From: Prototheca cutis
Taxonomy: Eukaryota > Chlorophyta > Trebouxiophyceae > Chlorellales > Chlorellaceae
Length of the DNA: 27,529 nucleotides
Reading direction: 5' to 3'
Assembly (NCBI GenBank): GCA_002897115.2
Contig: BCIH01000011.1
Coordinates: 1 to 27,529 of the forward strand
A model generated the notes under the pieces. It saw only the letters and a list, made by a program, of their open reading frames with translations, searched no databases and was not told where the DNA came from. Shown here piece by piece: positions 1-10,184 of this stretch (position 1 is its first letter; every line of letters starts with the position of its first letter). A program made the position numbers and the translations under genes.

Positions 1-366
1 AAAAAGTGGCAGGCCAGCAAGGGGGCCTTGGATGGCCTGGTGTTGCACCTTCGCCACCCCAGCTTCTCCAACTACCAGACTCTACCAGGCCCCGACCATT
101 CAAGGTTCCCTCTCCGACCCACTTCGTATTCTTACCCTGCCGCCCCGGATTACTGCTCCATCCCAGAAGATCACACCATGGATTACACTACTGCATTCCC
201 CTCTCTGCATGACTCATGGGCCCAGCTCCATAGGGGGGATCATTCTACAATACGTGCTTTGCATCCTGTGCAACAAACTATTACCGCAGTGAGTGGACAA
301 CAAGAACAGCTAGCCAATGTAGGAGGCGAACTTGGTAAAGATGGGATCGCTTTTCAAGTTTGCTAA
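1..366 (+). other. Possible 3' end of an upstream plus-strand gene (unrecognised)
   Basis: Frame 1 is open from the first base of the window to a stop at 364-366, giving about 121 residues without an initiating ATG near the edge. The middle of the translation is rich in Tyr, Ser, Pro and His and looks disordered; I recognise no domain. The other two forward frames are also open for 200-290 bases, so openness alone is weak evidence in this GC-rich DNA. The reading frame would overlap the 3' end of the convergent acyltransferase gene by 57 bases, which is unusual. It could be a terminal exon cut by the window edge, or 3' UTR or intergenic DNA. Confidence 0.2.
183..187 (-). promoter_or_regulatory. 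Candidate TGTAA polyadenylation signal of the acyltransferase gene
   Basis: The plus strand reads TTACA, so the minus strand carries TGTAA, the usual green-algal poly(A) signal. It lies about 123 bases beyond the minus-strand stop codon at 310-312, a normal 3' UTR length. A five-base word is common by chance, so position is the main support. Confidence 0.4.
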
Positions 367-1635
367 ATCTTCGCTGCGCAAGGACATCGCGAGCGAAATC
401 TCGCCATCCGACGCCCGCGGCATCAAATACATGAGGCTCTCCAACGGCAGGAAGTGCGGCCGCCGCACTGCCACGGGTGCACCAAGCCCAAGGTTAAAGT
501 CCAGACTGTATGCGTTGACTTTTGACCATGAGCTCAGCATAACATCTGTCGATGGGTCAACTGTGGCCGTGACCGAAACAGTGCTCTTGTCTTTGGTTTC
601 CACCATCAGCGTGGCAAGCGCGCTCGTGTTGAACCCAATGCCCGGCGCCTCGCTTTCCAGGCTCTCCCGCAGCTGCGATGCAACGGTGCCGAGGGGCTGC
701 GCAGCGAGCTCGCCGACCGTCGACGTGCTGTACACCATGTTCAGGGCCACCCCTAGATACAGCGCCGAGACATTGAGAAACGGCCTCGCATTTACTGCCC
801 GCGCAAGCGTCGTTGCCGTCGCAGGGCCGATGCGACCTGCACGCGCCCGTGCGACAGCCTGCCACACAAACGCGCTGATGGCGTCATCNGTCGACACAAA
901 CCTTGCGCTGCTGCCCAGGTGCTTGCTCGCCTCAGTCGTCAGCAGCCTGCACGACTCGCCGCTAAAGCTAAAATACACCCACGTGCTCGGAGCGCCCATG
1001 AGCGGGGCGCCCCGCGCCACCTGGCGCTCGAGCTGCCGGCACTCCTTGTAAGCGTCNCCGGGGAGCAGCGGAATCACGCCGGCCCGATCCACGTTGCCAG
1101 CGGCAATCTCCTCAGGCGAAGGCGCCTCGCCATAGCACGCTCTCGAGAGCATCTCCATCAGGAGCCCCTGGCCGCTCATGTCCATCGCATTGTGCTGCCC
1201 CGCCACCGTCAGCAGCATGCCACCCCGCACAAACGTCACCTGCACCGCAAAAACCGGTGCGTCGGTCCCGCTGCCATCCGCTCGCTCCAGGCAGCCACCG
1301 AGGGTCATGCATGGCGCCAGGGCCTCCTCACGCATTAGCTCCATGGGGAATTTTTTCTCAACAAGCTCGTGCCAGTCCAGCTCGTTTGAGCAGTCCTGGA
1401 TGGCCAGCGTAATCTTCTCCCGGAACGGCTCGATCACGTACACGCCGCCCTCGTCCACAACCCTTCCCGCTGTCCACGGAAAGTCCCGCGACAGCCGCTC
1501 CAGACCCGTCCGCAGCGTCGCTAGCAGGTGCTCCCTCGCGGCCGCGACGCCGCTCGCAGGAAATGCATAGCATAGCGTGAGCTGCGTGTACAGCCGGAAC
1601 AGAAACGGCTGCTGTCCAAATATGTCGAGTTCCAT
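310..1635 (-). CDS. BAHD / trichothecene 3-O-acetyltransferase-like acyltransferase
   Basis: This family transfers acyl groups from CoA to hydroxyl or amine acceptors, usually in specialised metabolism in the cytosol; the acceptor here cannot be read from sequence. From the first in-frame ATG (1635) the protein has 441 residues, a normal family length. The catalytic HxxxDxxG motif is present as HNAMDMSG (H148, D152). The C-terminal structural DFGWG motif appears as DFNLG near residue 379, followed by GAPVAVRRP as in fungal Tri101-type enzymes. The N-terminal LYTQLTLCYAFP segment is the usual first beta-strand. The frame stays open upstream to about 1785 without an ATG, so an upstream coding exon is possible; cag at 1744-1746 (minus strand) is a candidate acceptor. 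No intron is needed in the body. Two ambiguous bases (889, 1057) fall in the CDS but do not break it. Acyltransferase assignment is firm, the subgroup less so. Confidence 0.85.
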   Translation of the reverse strand: MELDIFGQQPFLFRLYTQLTLCYAFPASGVAAAREHLLATLRTGLERLSRDFPWTAGRVVDEGGVYVIEPFREKITLAIQDCSNELDWHELVEKKFPMELMREEALAPCMTLGGCLERADGSGTDAPVFAVQVTFVRGGMLLTVAGQHNAMDMSGQGLLMEMLSRACYGEAPSPEEIAAGNVDRAGVIPLLPXDAYKECRQLERQVARGAPLMGAPSTWVYFSFSGESCRLLTTEASKHLGSSARFVSXDDAISAFVWQAVARARAGRIGPATATTLARAVNARPFLNVSALYLGVALNMVYSTSTVGELAAQPLGTVASQLRESLESEAPGIGFNTSALATLMVETKDKSTVSVTATVDPSTDVMLSSWSKVNAYSLDFNLGLGAPVAVRRPHFLPLESLMYLMPRASDGEISLAMSLRSEDLANLKSDPIFTKFASYIG

Positions 1636-2265
1636 TGTCTGCTTCAAGGTCACTCGGGCGTTGGCGCGTGACGGGACATGCTCTTGGTCAGGGTTGGGTT
1701 CCTCTACTGTGCAGGGCAAAATGATGAAACCTTCTCGAGATTCGTCGACTCCCACCTGCACAGCAAGGGCATGTTTTTCAAACAAGATGCCTGTTGGACC
1801 GCATTCCCTGGCCGCATCGCTCAGAGGATGGGTTGGGTTCCTTCTTGGCAGCAGGACAGGTCGTGCAAGGAGGTTTTAAAAGGTCCTGGAAATTGACCCC
1901 CTGGCACGACACTTGTTGCAACTCGGTGGTCCATCATTGAGGTGGCTCACCTTCCTATTGCCATGCAGAGTGAAAATTTTCGGGCCATTCGTGATGCCCA
2001 GCAACCCCCGGGGTGATNTGACGCTGTTGCTGGCTGAGCTGGTTGCATTATTTTTGACCTGCATGGTACACAATCAGAAAATTCTCCGAAAAGTGGAGCG
2101 ACCCAATCAGGCGATCCCCCGTACCATTGGGTAAACCTCAGCTAATCCCTACAGGATCCCGTGCTAACTGTAAGCCTCACTGAGCAAGGTTGCAGTACTG
2201 CGCTAGTAATAGGATCATATAAGGATACCCACTAAGAAAGGAGAGGCAAGGATGGGATACTATAA
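1636..2265. other. Intergenic region upstream of the acyltransferase gene
   Basis: The part next to 1636 is probably the 5' region of the minus-strand acyltransferase: the coding frame continues open to about 1785, so it may hold a missed N-terminal exon. From about 1860 to 2265 base composition drops towards AT and short ORFs in several frames show no recognisable protein. There is one ambiguous base at 2018. A plus-strand TGTAA occurs at 2169-2173 with no gene nearby to use it. I see no repeat or RNA gene. Confidence 0.5.
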
Positions 2266-2598
2266 TTTCTGGCCCACCTCGGGCTGCTGTCGAGGCTGAT
2301 GAAGGCGAGGTTCAAGGTCCTGCTCATCGATGAGTGCCTCACTTCCCAGATCTGCCCCAACTGCAGCGAGCGCTTGATGGTGAAGTTCAAGCGCGTGCCC
2401 AACCAGAGCAAGTGCGGCAAGAAGCAGCGTAGTGACGAGCAGAGCGGCAAGAAAAGGCGTGGCACCGTGCTGTGCCACTCGATTCTCCGCTGCACCAGCG
2501 GGAAGTGCACCTCAGACGGCAAGTACCGCACCATGCAGAAAGACACGATGGCGGGCCTGGACTATCAGGTCGTCTACAAACACCACTGGAAGGACTAG
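2266..2598 (+). pseudogene. Remnant of a Fanzor/TnpB-type RNA-guided nuclease (IS605 OrfB-like), C-terminal zinc ribbon only
   Basis: The open frame follows an in-frame TAA at 2263-2265 and ends at TAG 2596-2598, about 110 residues; the first ATG is at 2299. It begins with a hydrophobic/basic helix, then VLLIDECLTSQICPNC. This matches the Fanzor/TnpB hallmark in which a RuvC acidic residue (IDE) precedes TSxxCxxC. Next come a Lys/Arg-rich loop, a second cysteine pair (CTSGKC) and RTMQKDTMAG. That last segment aligns with the family motif RDxNAA, which carries the third RuvC aspartate; here Asp is kept but Asn is Met. The N-terminal wedge, REC region and first RuvC Asp are absent, and the 400 bases upstream show no matching coding sequence. 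It is most likely a decayed 5'-truncated copy, or possibly the last exon of a spliced gene. The family call rests on motif spacing only. Confidence 0.6.
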
Positions 2599-3210
2599 CG
2601 AGCGCAATGAGGAGTTCCGGTGCCCTAGTCGAGACTGAATTTGTTTGAACACATCTGTAGAGTTTTGCACTCCCCATATGGTGGTGGGCAGCATGCCCCA
2701 TGCTTACCCAGGCGGCTGCCTTACCTACCCCGGGGGGGGCCTTGAAGACTTGCCACGCTGATCAGTAGAGGCCGGCTTTGCCCCTGCGCCGCCGCCCTTT
2801 GGGGTGGGGGACGGGGTGTGCGGTCGGGGGTTATGGTCGGTAGCCTTGTGTGTCTGGCCATGTGTTCCCAGGCTGGGACACATGCGTTGCCTTGCCCTAC
2901 CTCCTGTGGTTCCAGTGGAGTAGGGTAACCCATTGTGCACCCCGTCCCTGCGTGCGCTGCACCTTGCTCCTTTCCTGGCATGGCTTTCGCTGCACAGCGG
3001 CACATGGCATGCGGCCAGGGGCCTCGCTGCAAGAAAGGGGCCCTGGGATGAGATCGCATCACACGCGCAGGCAAACAGATTGGGTTGGATCATGACTGGG
3101 GTCGAGCCCCGGCGTCCCCAGGCCGGGCCTCCCGCTTCCTATGCGAGGCGCGCCAGGGTCTGTGCCTGAGCCGCCCTGCCCGAGCCTAGCCGGGCGCGCC
3201 CGGCGCATGT
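2599..3210. other. Intergenic region between the nuclease relic and the lipase 3' end
   Basis: This should contain the 3' UTR of the minus-strand lipase, whose stop is at 3211-3213. I find no TGTAA on the minus strand here. The stretch 2720-2840 is rich in G and C runs. Long overlapping ORFs in several frames are low-complexity shadows of GC-rich DNA and show no family features. No end repeat or target-site duplication of the upstream nuclease relic was recognised. Confidence 0.45.
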
Positions 3211-6200
3211 TCACACAGGTGGAACGGCATCGGGGCCGGCCGCTGCGGCACCAGCTTCTTGGGCTGCAGCATCCAGCGCCTCCACCAGTGTGAACAGGCG
3301 GTGGTGCTCCAGCATGGCGCTCGCCAGCTGGATGCCCTCCGCGATGAGTTCTGCGGGCGGGAGAAGAAAAAGGGGGGCCGTGTGGGGCAGCGTGAAGCTG
3401 GCAAGAGATCCTCAAAAGGGCATGCGCAATGTAGACAGCTCCCCGCCCTGCGAGACCGTGCGGGCGGCCGGCCGGGGAACCCCAAAACCCCGCATGCATG
3501 AGCCGACCTGCTCCGCTGATGCGAACCGCGTCCCATTCGGTGGCCGCGCCGGTGGAGTCCTTGAAGGGCCGTAGGTACAGCACCTCCCCCGGCGGGTACA
3601 GCTCGGGCTGCATCTCCACTTGGTGCTGCGTGATGGCAAAGTACCTGCACAGCCAGTGCATAGAGGTGCAGGAGCAGTAATGAATGAATATTCGAAGGGG
3701 GGGATGGAGGGTGCTCGCAGGGTTTCTGTGCCACCCAGGGTGGGTGGTCCATCCCGGACGCAGCACGCCCGCCCCCAACGGCCTGGTGCGTGAAACACAA
3801 GCGCATGGCCACTGGGGAGAGCCCCGGCACGTGATTCAGCACCCCGCGCAGGCCTGGGCCCACGAGCCTGCGGGGGTTTGCGGCCCCTACGCAACACACA
3901 TCACAACGCATGCAAACACACACCAGCAAAACACAAATCAACTGCACACCTCTCCAGCCGCCGGAGGTTTTCCAGTGGGACCTGCGAAAACGCGCACAAT
4001 GTGGGGGGCGGCACGCGGTCGGGGCCCCGTCGGTGCAACAGGCTGTCCAGTAGCACCACCAGCTTCGGCCGGCGGCACCTGCAGGTGAGGAGGGTGCGCG
4101 TGAGTGTGGGCAGCTGTGACTGTGCCGAGGGTCGACTGATCTGACAGGGCAGGCCGGCGCTGGGCCTGTCTAGAGACACGTCCCCATCCCCCCCCCAAAA
4201 AATAACACCCGCCCACTCCTACACACCTGGCCAGGCAGACCACCATGTCCTCCACGGCACGCTGGACAGTGTTGAACGACAGGCGGCTGATGACGTCCTT
4301 GCCCACGACGATGGACGTGCAAAACTCACGCGACGCACGCACAAGGTTCCAGCTCAGCAGCCCCCCGGGCGGGCAGAATGCCCAGCACTCCATGTCTGGC
4401 CATGGGTGTGTGAGGAACGTGTGGATGGGCTACGAAGGGAGGAGAAACGAGCACGCTGTCGACGCCGCAAACGCAGCGTGCCAGGGGACACTGGTCCCTG
4501 GCCGAGCGGGCCCATGACCCAGGTCGCTGGCCCCACCAAGAACCACACCTGGCAGCTCCTGGTAGAGCTGGAAAGACAGCATGCAAGCCACTGCTGCACC
4601 CAGCGAGTGACCTGTCACCGCCAGTCGGCTGCCGCCTACCATGCCACGTAGCTCCCGCATGAGCCGGCGGCAGCGGTCCACGCTGAAGAAACCCTCCACG
4701 CTCCCCTTGTCTGCACAGTGAGCCAGATCGATTTGAATCAGGCACGGTACACTGGCGAGCGCGCTTTATCTCGTCCCCGGGTTGCCTGACAACCATCCTT
4801 CCTCTGGCCTCCGCTGGCCCGGCTAACAGCCACATCACCGTCTCCCGGCCCAGGGAACCCCTGAACCCCGCATGCACGCACGCACGTTCCACCCACGAGG
4901 AGTCGGTCGACAGCTTGGGTGGCGCATCGCGCCAGCTGGCGACGCGGCGCATCTGCTGCGCCATGGCAGGCGTGTCGGCCGACCGCTGGCCCAGCACATC
5001 GGCCCGGCTCAGAGCCATAATGTCCTGTGAGCGAGGGAGCAAAGGCGGGGAGGACTCGGGTGCAGGGGAATAAACCTCAAGACATGAAGCTTGCTGGCCT
5101 TCAATGGGGGCCTGCCAACTAAAAGCAATAAAAAAATCCTGCCAACCGACACAGAANCAGTGAAAGTGGCCAATCCCAGGCCCACAAAAATTCATGCAAT
5201 GGAGAACCCAAAAGTCCACAGGAAAAATCCCTGAGCCACCTGGAGGATGCCCTTCTTGTCCAGATCCATCAGGATGGCCGTGGCGGCTGAAACGACGCCC
5301 GCGTGCGCGTACATGGGTTTGTGCGGCGCGTCCTCCACCTGCGCAGGTTCAGCGAGCCATCCGNNAGCCTTGCACTTTCTGAGTCGCTGTTGCACGAGGT
5401 GGTGCTGGACCCTGGAATGACCTGAGCACCTCGGTTTCCTTCCCCGGGCGCCAAATCTCGGCCATTGCCCTAGGCGCCACTCGGCATATGCAGGTTGGGC
5501 CGTCCTGCAAGCTCCTGTGGCCCCACAACAGCTGTATGGCCTCCCAGAAAATTGTCTCCCCGCACACTCCCTCCACACCCACCTCATGCACCCAGGCTGG
5601 CAGCCAGTCCGAGACGTCCACAGGCTGACTCAGCAAGTCAGTGATCATGTCCTCCATACTCACTGTGCAGGCATAGGGCAGGTTATTTTCTTTGCGGAAG
5701 GAGAAATGCTGTTTTGTTTTGTTTTTTTTCTGGTGGTGGATCCATTGAGGGCAGGCTGGCAGTGGGCACGTCTCCTTTCGCCCACCAACGCAGACCCACC
5801 AGCAAACGAGCACGCTCCCCCATGGAGTCCCTGCAAGAACAGCACGCATACAGTGCACACATACCCGTTCCACGGACGGACAGGACGATGGAATTGGTGC
5901 TGACGTGGCGCATGATGATATAGGGCAGCGCGCCACCCGTGGTGTTGGCGTAGGACACATAGAGCAGCTGATTTGGCTCGCACCCCGTGACCTCCAGGAT
6001 CGCATTGCAGTTGTGCCGGCGGTAGCCATGCTGCTGCCGCAGCAGCCGGCCGAACAGCTTCCGTGCCATGTTCATGTTGCCGGCGCAGGCCTTCGGGCGT
6101 CTGCGGGCGTGGGTGGGCTTGTGTCCCCATGAGTTTGGGGGGGGTGTGGCGGCGATAGAGGAAACTGCCGTGCTATAAAGAGAGCATCCCCAGGCAAAGA

Positions 6201-9200
6201 AACAGCACCCCAAGAACTGATCAAGACAAAATCAGGCCCACTCACTGGCCCTTGGCCCAGGGGATGTTCTGCAGGCCGTATGCACCCAGGGCAAACTTGC
6301 ACATCTCCCGGGCTTGAGCCAACTCCTCCGTGGGGACTGGTACCCGGGGACCTGTGTGTGCGTTTTTTGTTTTTGTTTTTTTTTTGGGGGGGGGGGGGTT
6401 TGTAAACAAGGTGCGAGGGTTCAGGGGCAGTAGTGATGTGAGGGAGGCCAATGGTCTTAAGCCCCAGCCCACACACCAGCGCCAACAAGGCAATGTTTGC
6501 TGCCGCACAGGCGCCGCCCCGGCTGGCCGATGGCTCGACCGGCGTCACATGTCATTTCCCTTGGCCCCGGCAGCACTGTGCAACGTGGCAGGCTCTCGGG
6601 CATCACAATCCGCAAATGCACTCCAAACACACATGCGCAAACATCACACGCACCGCAGTAGATTCTGGCGGCCTGCTGCGGCGTGAGATGGCCCGCGTAG
6701 ATTTTGGGCAGCCGCACCGGTGTGAGCAACGGGATGAAGCGGTGGCGCAGCCGCAGCGGCACGCCCCCCATGGCTCCGGGACTGGCGCCCAGAGTGTCGC
6801 CGAAACTGTCCTGCGCGGACGGCAGCACGCCGGGTCCGCTCTCGCCCTCTGGCGCCCGGTTCACGGGGCACAGCCCGCTCCAGGGGTACATGGGCGTCGG
6901 GGCCATGACTTCTGCATCGGGGTCTTCATCCCCGTTGGTCGGGGACGCCGGCGCTGCAAGCGACGGCAGCAGCGGCGCCGCCGCTGGCGCATGCAGCAGT
7001 GCGCCGCCATCCCGACGCACCGTGGTAGTCAGGAACCGTCGTGGCTTTGGTGGTGCGGGCATGTATCCTGCGAGGAGGGTCAGAGTGGGGTCAAAAGTGT
7101 CCATGACCTCCCCTGGACCATTGTCACGCAGTTCTCTCACACACGTTTTTGCCTCGCTATCCGTCTCAGATCTCAACCACCCCCCACCACCCCTATTTCC
7201 ATGCAGAGACACAATACCGCGCGCGCACGCACCTGCGCGTTTGAGCATGCTGCGCACGATGTGCTGCCGCCGATCGGTTTGAAGTTCCGACAGCAGCACG
7301 ACGCCAAACAGCCGGTCGGTGGGGTCAAGGTCGATTCCACCAAAGAGCATGCTCAAATTTTTGGCAATCTCCCGCGACGCCGTCTCGCTGCATGGCGGCC
7401 AAGAGGGGGTGGGTTGCCAAGAGGTGGGTGGGTGAGCATAAACACTGCGAGTGGCCTCAGCTCGCAGCGAATCATCATCACAAGGGAAGGACCCCCTCCC
7501 CTCTTTACACATGCCTGGTCTCAAGTGTGGCCTCTTGGAGCATGCCCGAGCAGCAGCAGAGTTTGCTGAGGCGGTTCAGGCTGCCTTCCCAGCTCTCCAC
7601 ATCATGATAGTCGGGGAACGAATTGAAGACGATAGCAATCACCAGCCTGGAATGGAATTTTTTATTTTATTTTATTTATTTATTTATTTATTTTTATTTT
7701 TTTTAAGGGGGGGGGGGGGGGGGGGGGGGTAGAAGATGCATGTAGTGTCGCCGTGAGCAAGGTACTATTCATTGAATGCATGCAAACGGTGAACCCAAGG
7801 CCCCAGGTCAACCCTAATGCACGTCTTCAGGCGCACTGCTTCTGGTGCGTCTGCGTGCCCTGCATGCCCCACCAACCGACACTGCACACAAAGGCAGGTG
7901 TGCATGCCCCGAGCGGGCGGACAACCACACTACACCACGCACACTTCAAGCGCGATCAAGGCCCAGCTGGTCCAGACGAGGCCCTCGAAAAACTGCTTGC
8001 GGCTGGTCGAGTCTGGCAGTGTCAGCAGCACATTCCATTCCGTGCAGTTGTCGGCATTGCTGCATCATTTGTCGTCGGGGGGGTTAGAAAGGGGGGGGGG
8101 CACACCGGGGCTCATGGCACAAGGGAATGGTCAGCTGATCTCCTGGGGTGCTACAGGCAGAGGAAGGGAGGGGCACCCTTTCCCCGGTCCGCGCCCCTCC
8201 CAGCGCCACCGCAGTCCTCCCCCGCCATGCATCCTCCAGTCTCACCCGGCCACCCAGCAACAAACCCGACACATGAGCTCACCGGATGAGGCTCTGGCAG
8301 CTGGCGTTCTGGCAGTGGAACCAGGGCGCCGACTCGCCTGGGTTGTCTGGGTTGCCTGGGATGCCAGTCTGGTTGAAGAACTCGTTCTCCACGTACCGCG
8401 ACAGGTTGCGGAGCTGACCCACAAACTCATTAAAGGAGGCGATAGCCTCACGCGATGTGCCGTCCACGTCAATGCTCAGGTCCAGCGTAGGCAGCTCCTG
8501 CGTGCCAAAGGTTGCCTCCATGAGCATGCTGAATTCGGAGGCATTGCCTGCTTGGTAGAGGTGGGTTGGGAAGGAGTGTCTGAAGTTGGCCGGGTGGCGA
8601 GGGACAACACAGTGCCGGGCCTGGCTGGTGGCGGCGCCTCGAAACACCCGTCACGAACTGTACACCCCCCGGCGCGGTGCGCCTGGATCCAGGCGCACAA
8701 CAACCAAGCACACGTGCCGTTGAGATAGTTGTCGATGATCCATTGCGTGGCGTTGACGTTTGTGGGCACCACGTCGGTGCACACCCACGTCACGTTGGTG
8801 TCCTCTGTCAGCACGCCATACAGCGCATAGTTCATCCCAAAGTTCAACCAGTCTTCCAGGCAATAGCTGGGGTAGGCGAGGACGGGTGGGTGGGGATCAG
8901 TGGGGTGGCCCAAGGCCAACGACCCCGTTCTAACCACTGCTCGGAATGCCATGTTCCGCTTGCCTACCCCGCCCAACCCATGCCAAACAACCCCAGAAAA
9001 AAAGAAGAACCGTGTCCCCTCACAAGTAGTCGCCGGTGTTGTCAAGGATGACCTGGCACGAGTCGCTGAGCGTGCGGATGCCTGCACCACAAGGAATGGT
9101 TGGGCCATGGTCAGTCAGTGTGGTGAGGAGCGCTGGCCTGGGATGGCCGCTGAAACCTCTCGATGCCCAACCACTGTCCATGCCACCCTCAGTCCCCTTT

Positions 9201-10184
9201 TTCCTCTCCCAACACCCTCCATACACAACGCCCCAAACCGCTCGCTCACCCCGGTCGTTCTTGGGCCCCCGGCACGCGGCAGGCAGGAGATCGCTGTAGA
9301 CGCAGGGATTGTTGTCCCAGCACTCACTGTCCACGTTGGGCGTTCGCACGATGTAGGTGCTGTATACTGCAGGGCCCGGTCAAGGAGGAAGAGGGTTCCT
9401 GATTCTTAGGGTTGCAAGGTGCCTTCTCCAGTGTCGGTCCAGCGGCAGAGGCGGGTGGAGCGCCGTGCGGTGTCTCATCCCCACACGACCCCCGCCCATG
9501 CCCACGCTCGAGAATCAGGCTCCTCACCTGTCCAGCCCAGCAGGACCAGCCACAGCATGATCTCGGCGTAGAGCAACGGAATCATCGCAGCCCGCTTCCG
9601 GACCTCCAGCGGACCGCCTGCGTCGGCGGGTAGGGTGGACCAGCGCTGGTACTGCAGCCCAAGGCTTAAAGGCCCCGCGCGGTGTGGGAATCACCCCACG
9701 ATGCACACACATATGCAGAAAACTTGCTTGCTGGTTAAAAAANAAAACACACATACGCAAACCTTTCAGTCCCAGCGCGGTGATGGCGCTCTCCACGATG
9801 CTCAGCACGATCAGCAGCGAAAACATTCCGTATACGGCGCAGCGCAGCGCGACGCCGACATCACAGTTGTATTGGATCCCGGTGCTCTCGATGGTGTAGG
9901 CACCTGCGCGGCGTGAGGGACCGGAGCGGCCCAGAACTAGGTTTCCCATGGGGGGTGTTCTCAAGGTTTGCACTGCGAGTCGACGCGGCGCCACACCATC
10001 AGCTCAGTGCCCTGCCGTACGCATGTTCTGTGCACCCCAATTCCCCCACCACACTCCCGGCACACCCGCACACATACGCACCGGAGATGAACGGAATGGC
10101 AAAGCCAAAGTGCACTGCTGCCAGCAGCGCCGACACCACGGGCAGTGTGTCTGCGGCGGCATGCAAAGGGGAATTGGGNAGCAT
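3211..10184 (-). CDS. sn-1-specific diacylglycerol lipase (DAGL-like, class 3 lipase, four-TM)
   Basis: Hydrolyses diacylglycerol at sn-1 in a membrane to a 2-monoacylglycerol and a fatty acid. I derive 21 phase-consistent exons, 1084 residues: 10184-10082, 9903-9753, 9664-9528, 9366-9250, 9081-9024, 8866-8664, 8547-8283, 8059-7943, 7646-7509, 7387-7233, 7067-6654, 6351-6246, 6100-5865, 5662-5583, 5338-5240, 5024-4886, 4710-4549, 4395-4227, 4078-3950, 3644-3508, 3350-3211. Hydrophobic helices lie near residues 14-34, 45-70, 113-130 and 370-390. Helices 3 and 4 enclose about 215 residues with 12 Cys and 8 N-glycosylation sequons. Cytoplasmic hallmarks follow in DAGL order: LCCCSGMLQ, IDLDPTDRLFGVVLL, KFALGAYG, SVRGTVSMEDMITDL, AHAGVVSAA, GHSLGAAVA (nucleophile about Ser875), FCPPGGLLS, VVGKD (Asp about 927), LYPPGEVLYL and MLEHHRL (His about 1054). 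The exon 2/3 junction, exon 14 donor and start ATG (minus-strand 10184) are least certain. Residues 480-600 include a Pro/Ala-rich insert. Confidence 0.9.
6366..6398. repeat. T-rich then G13 low-complexity tract inside a lipase intron
   Basis: A T-rich stretch runs directly into 13 Gs on the plus strand. On the lipase sense strand this is C13 followed by A-rich DNA, ending about 35 bases before the acceptor of the exon starting at 6351. Confidence 0.85.
7653..7729. repeat. TTTAT/TTTA microsatellite followed by G23 homopolymer in a lipase intron
   Basis: Repeated TTTAT and TTTA units (about 7657-7706) are followed by 23 Gs at 7707-7729. On the sense strand of the lipase this reads C23 then an A-rich tract up to the acceptor of the exon at 7646. 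Homopolymer length is probably unreliable in the assembly. Confidence 0.9.
8077..8100. repeat. Two G runs (G7 and G10) in a lipase intron
   Basis: G7 at 8077-8083 and G10 at 8091-8100 on the plus strand give C runs on the lipase sense strand, 20-40 bases before the acceptor at 8060. Confidence 0.8.

Noticed and set aside
6451..7569. 372-codon plus-strand ORF opposite lipase exons
   Set aside because: It runs through lipase exons and introns alike, with no start context or domain, and the lipase strand carries clear family motifs.
8476..9108. 210-codon minus-strand ORF read as a separate gene
   Set aside because: It contains lipase exon 6 (8664-8866), but its remaining parts are intron or the wrong frame of neighbouring exons; splicing explains the region better.
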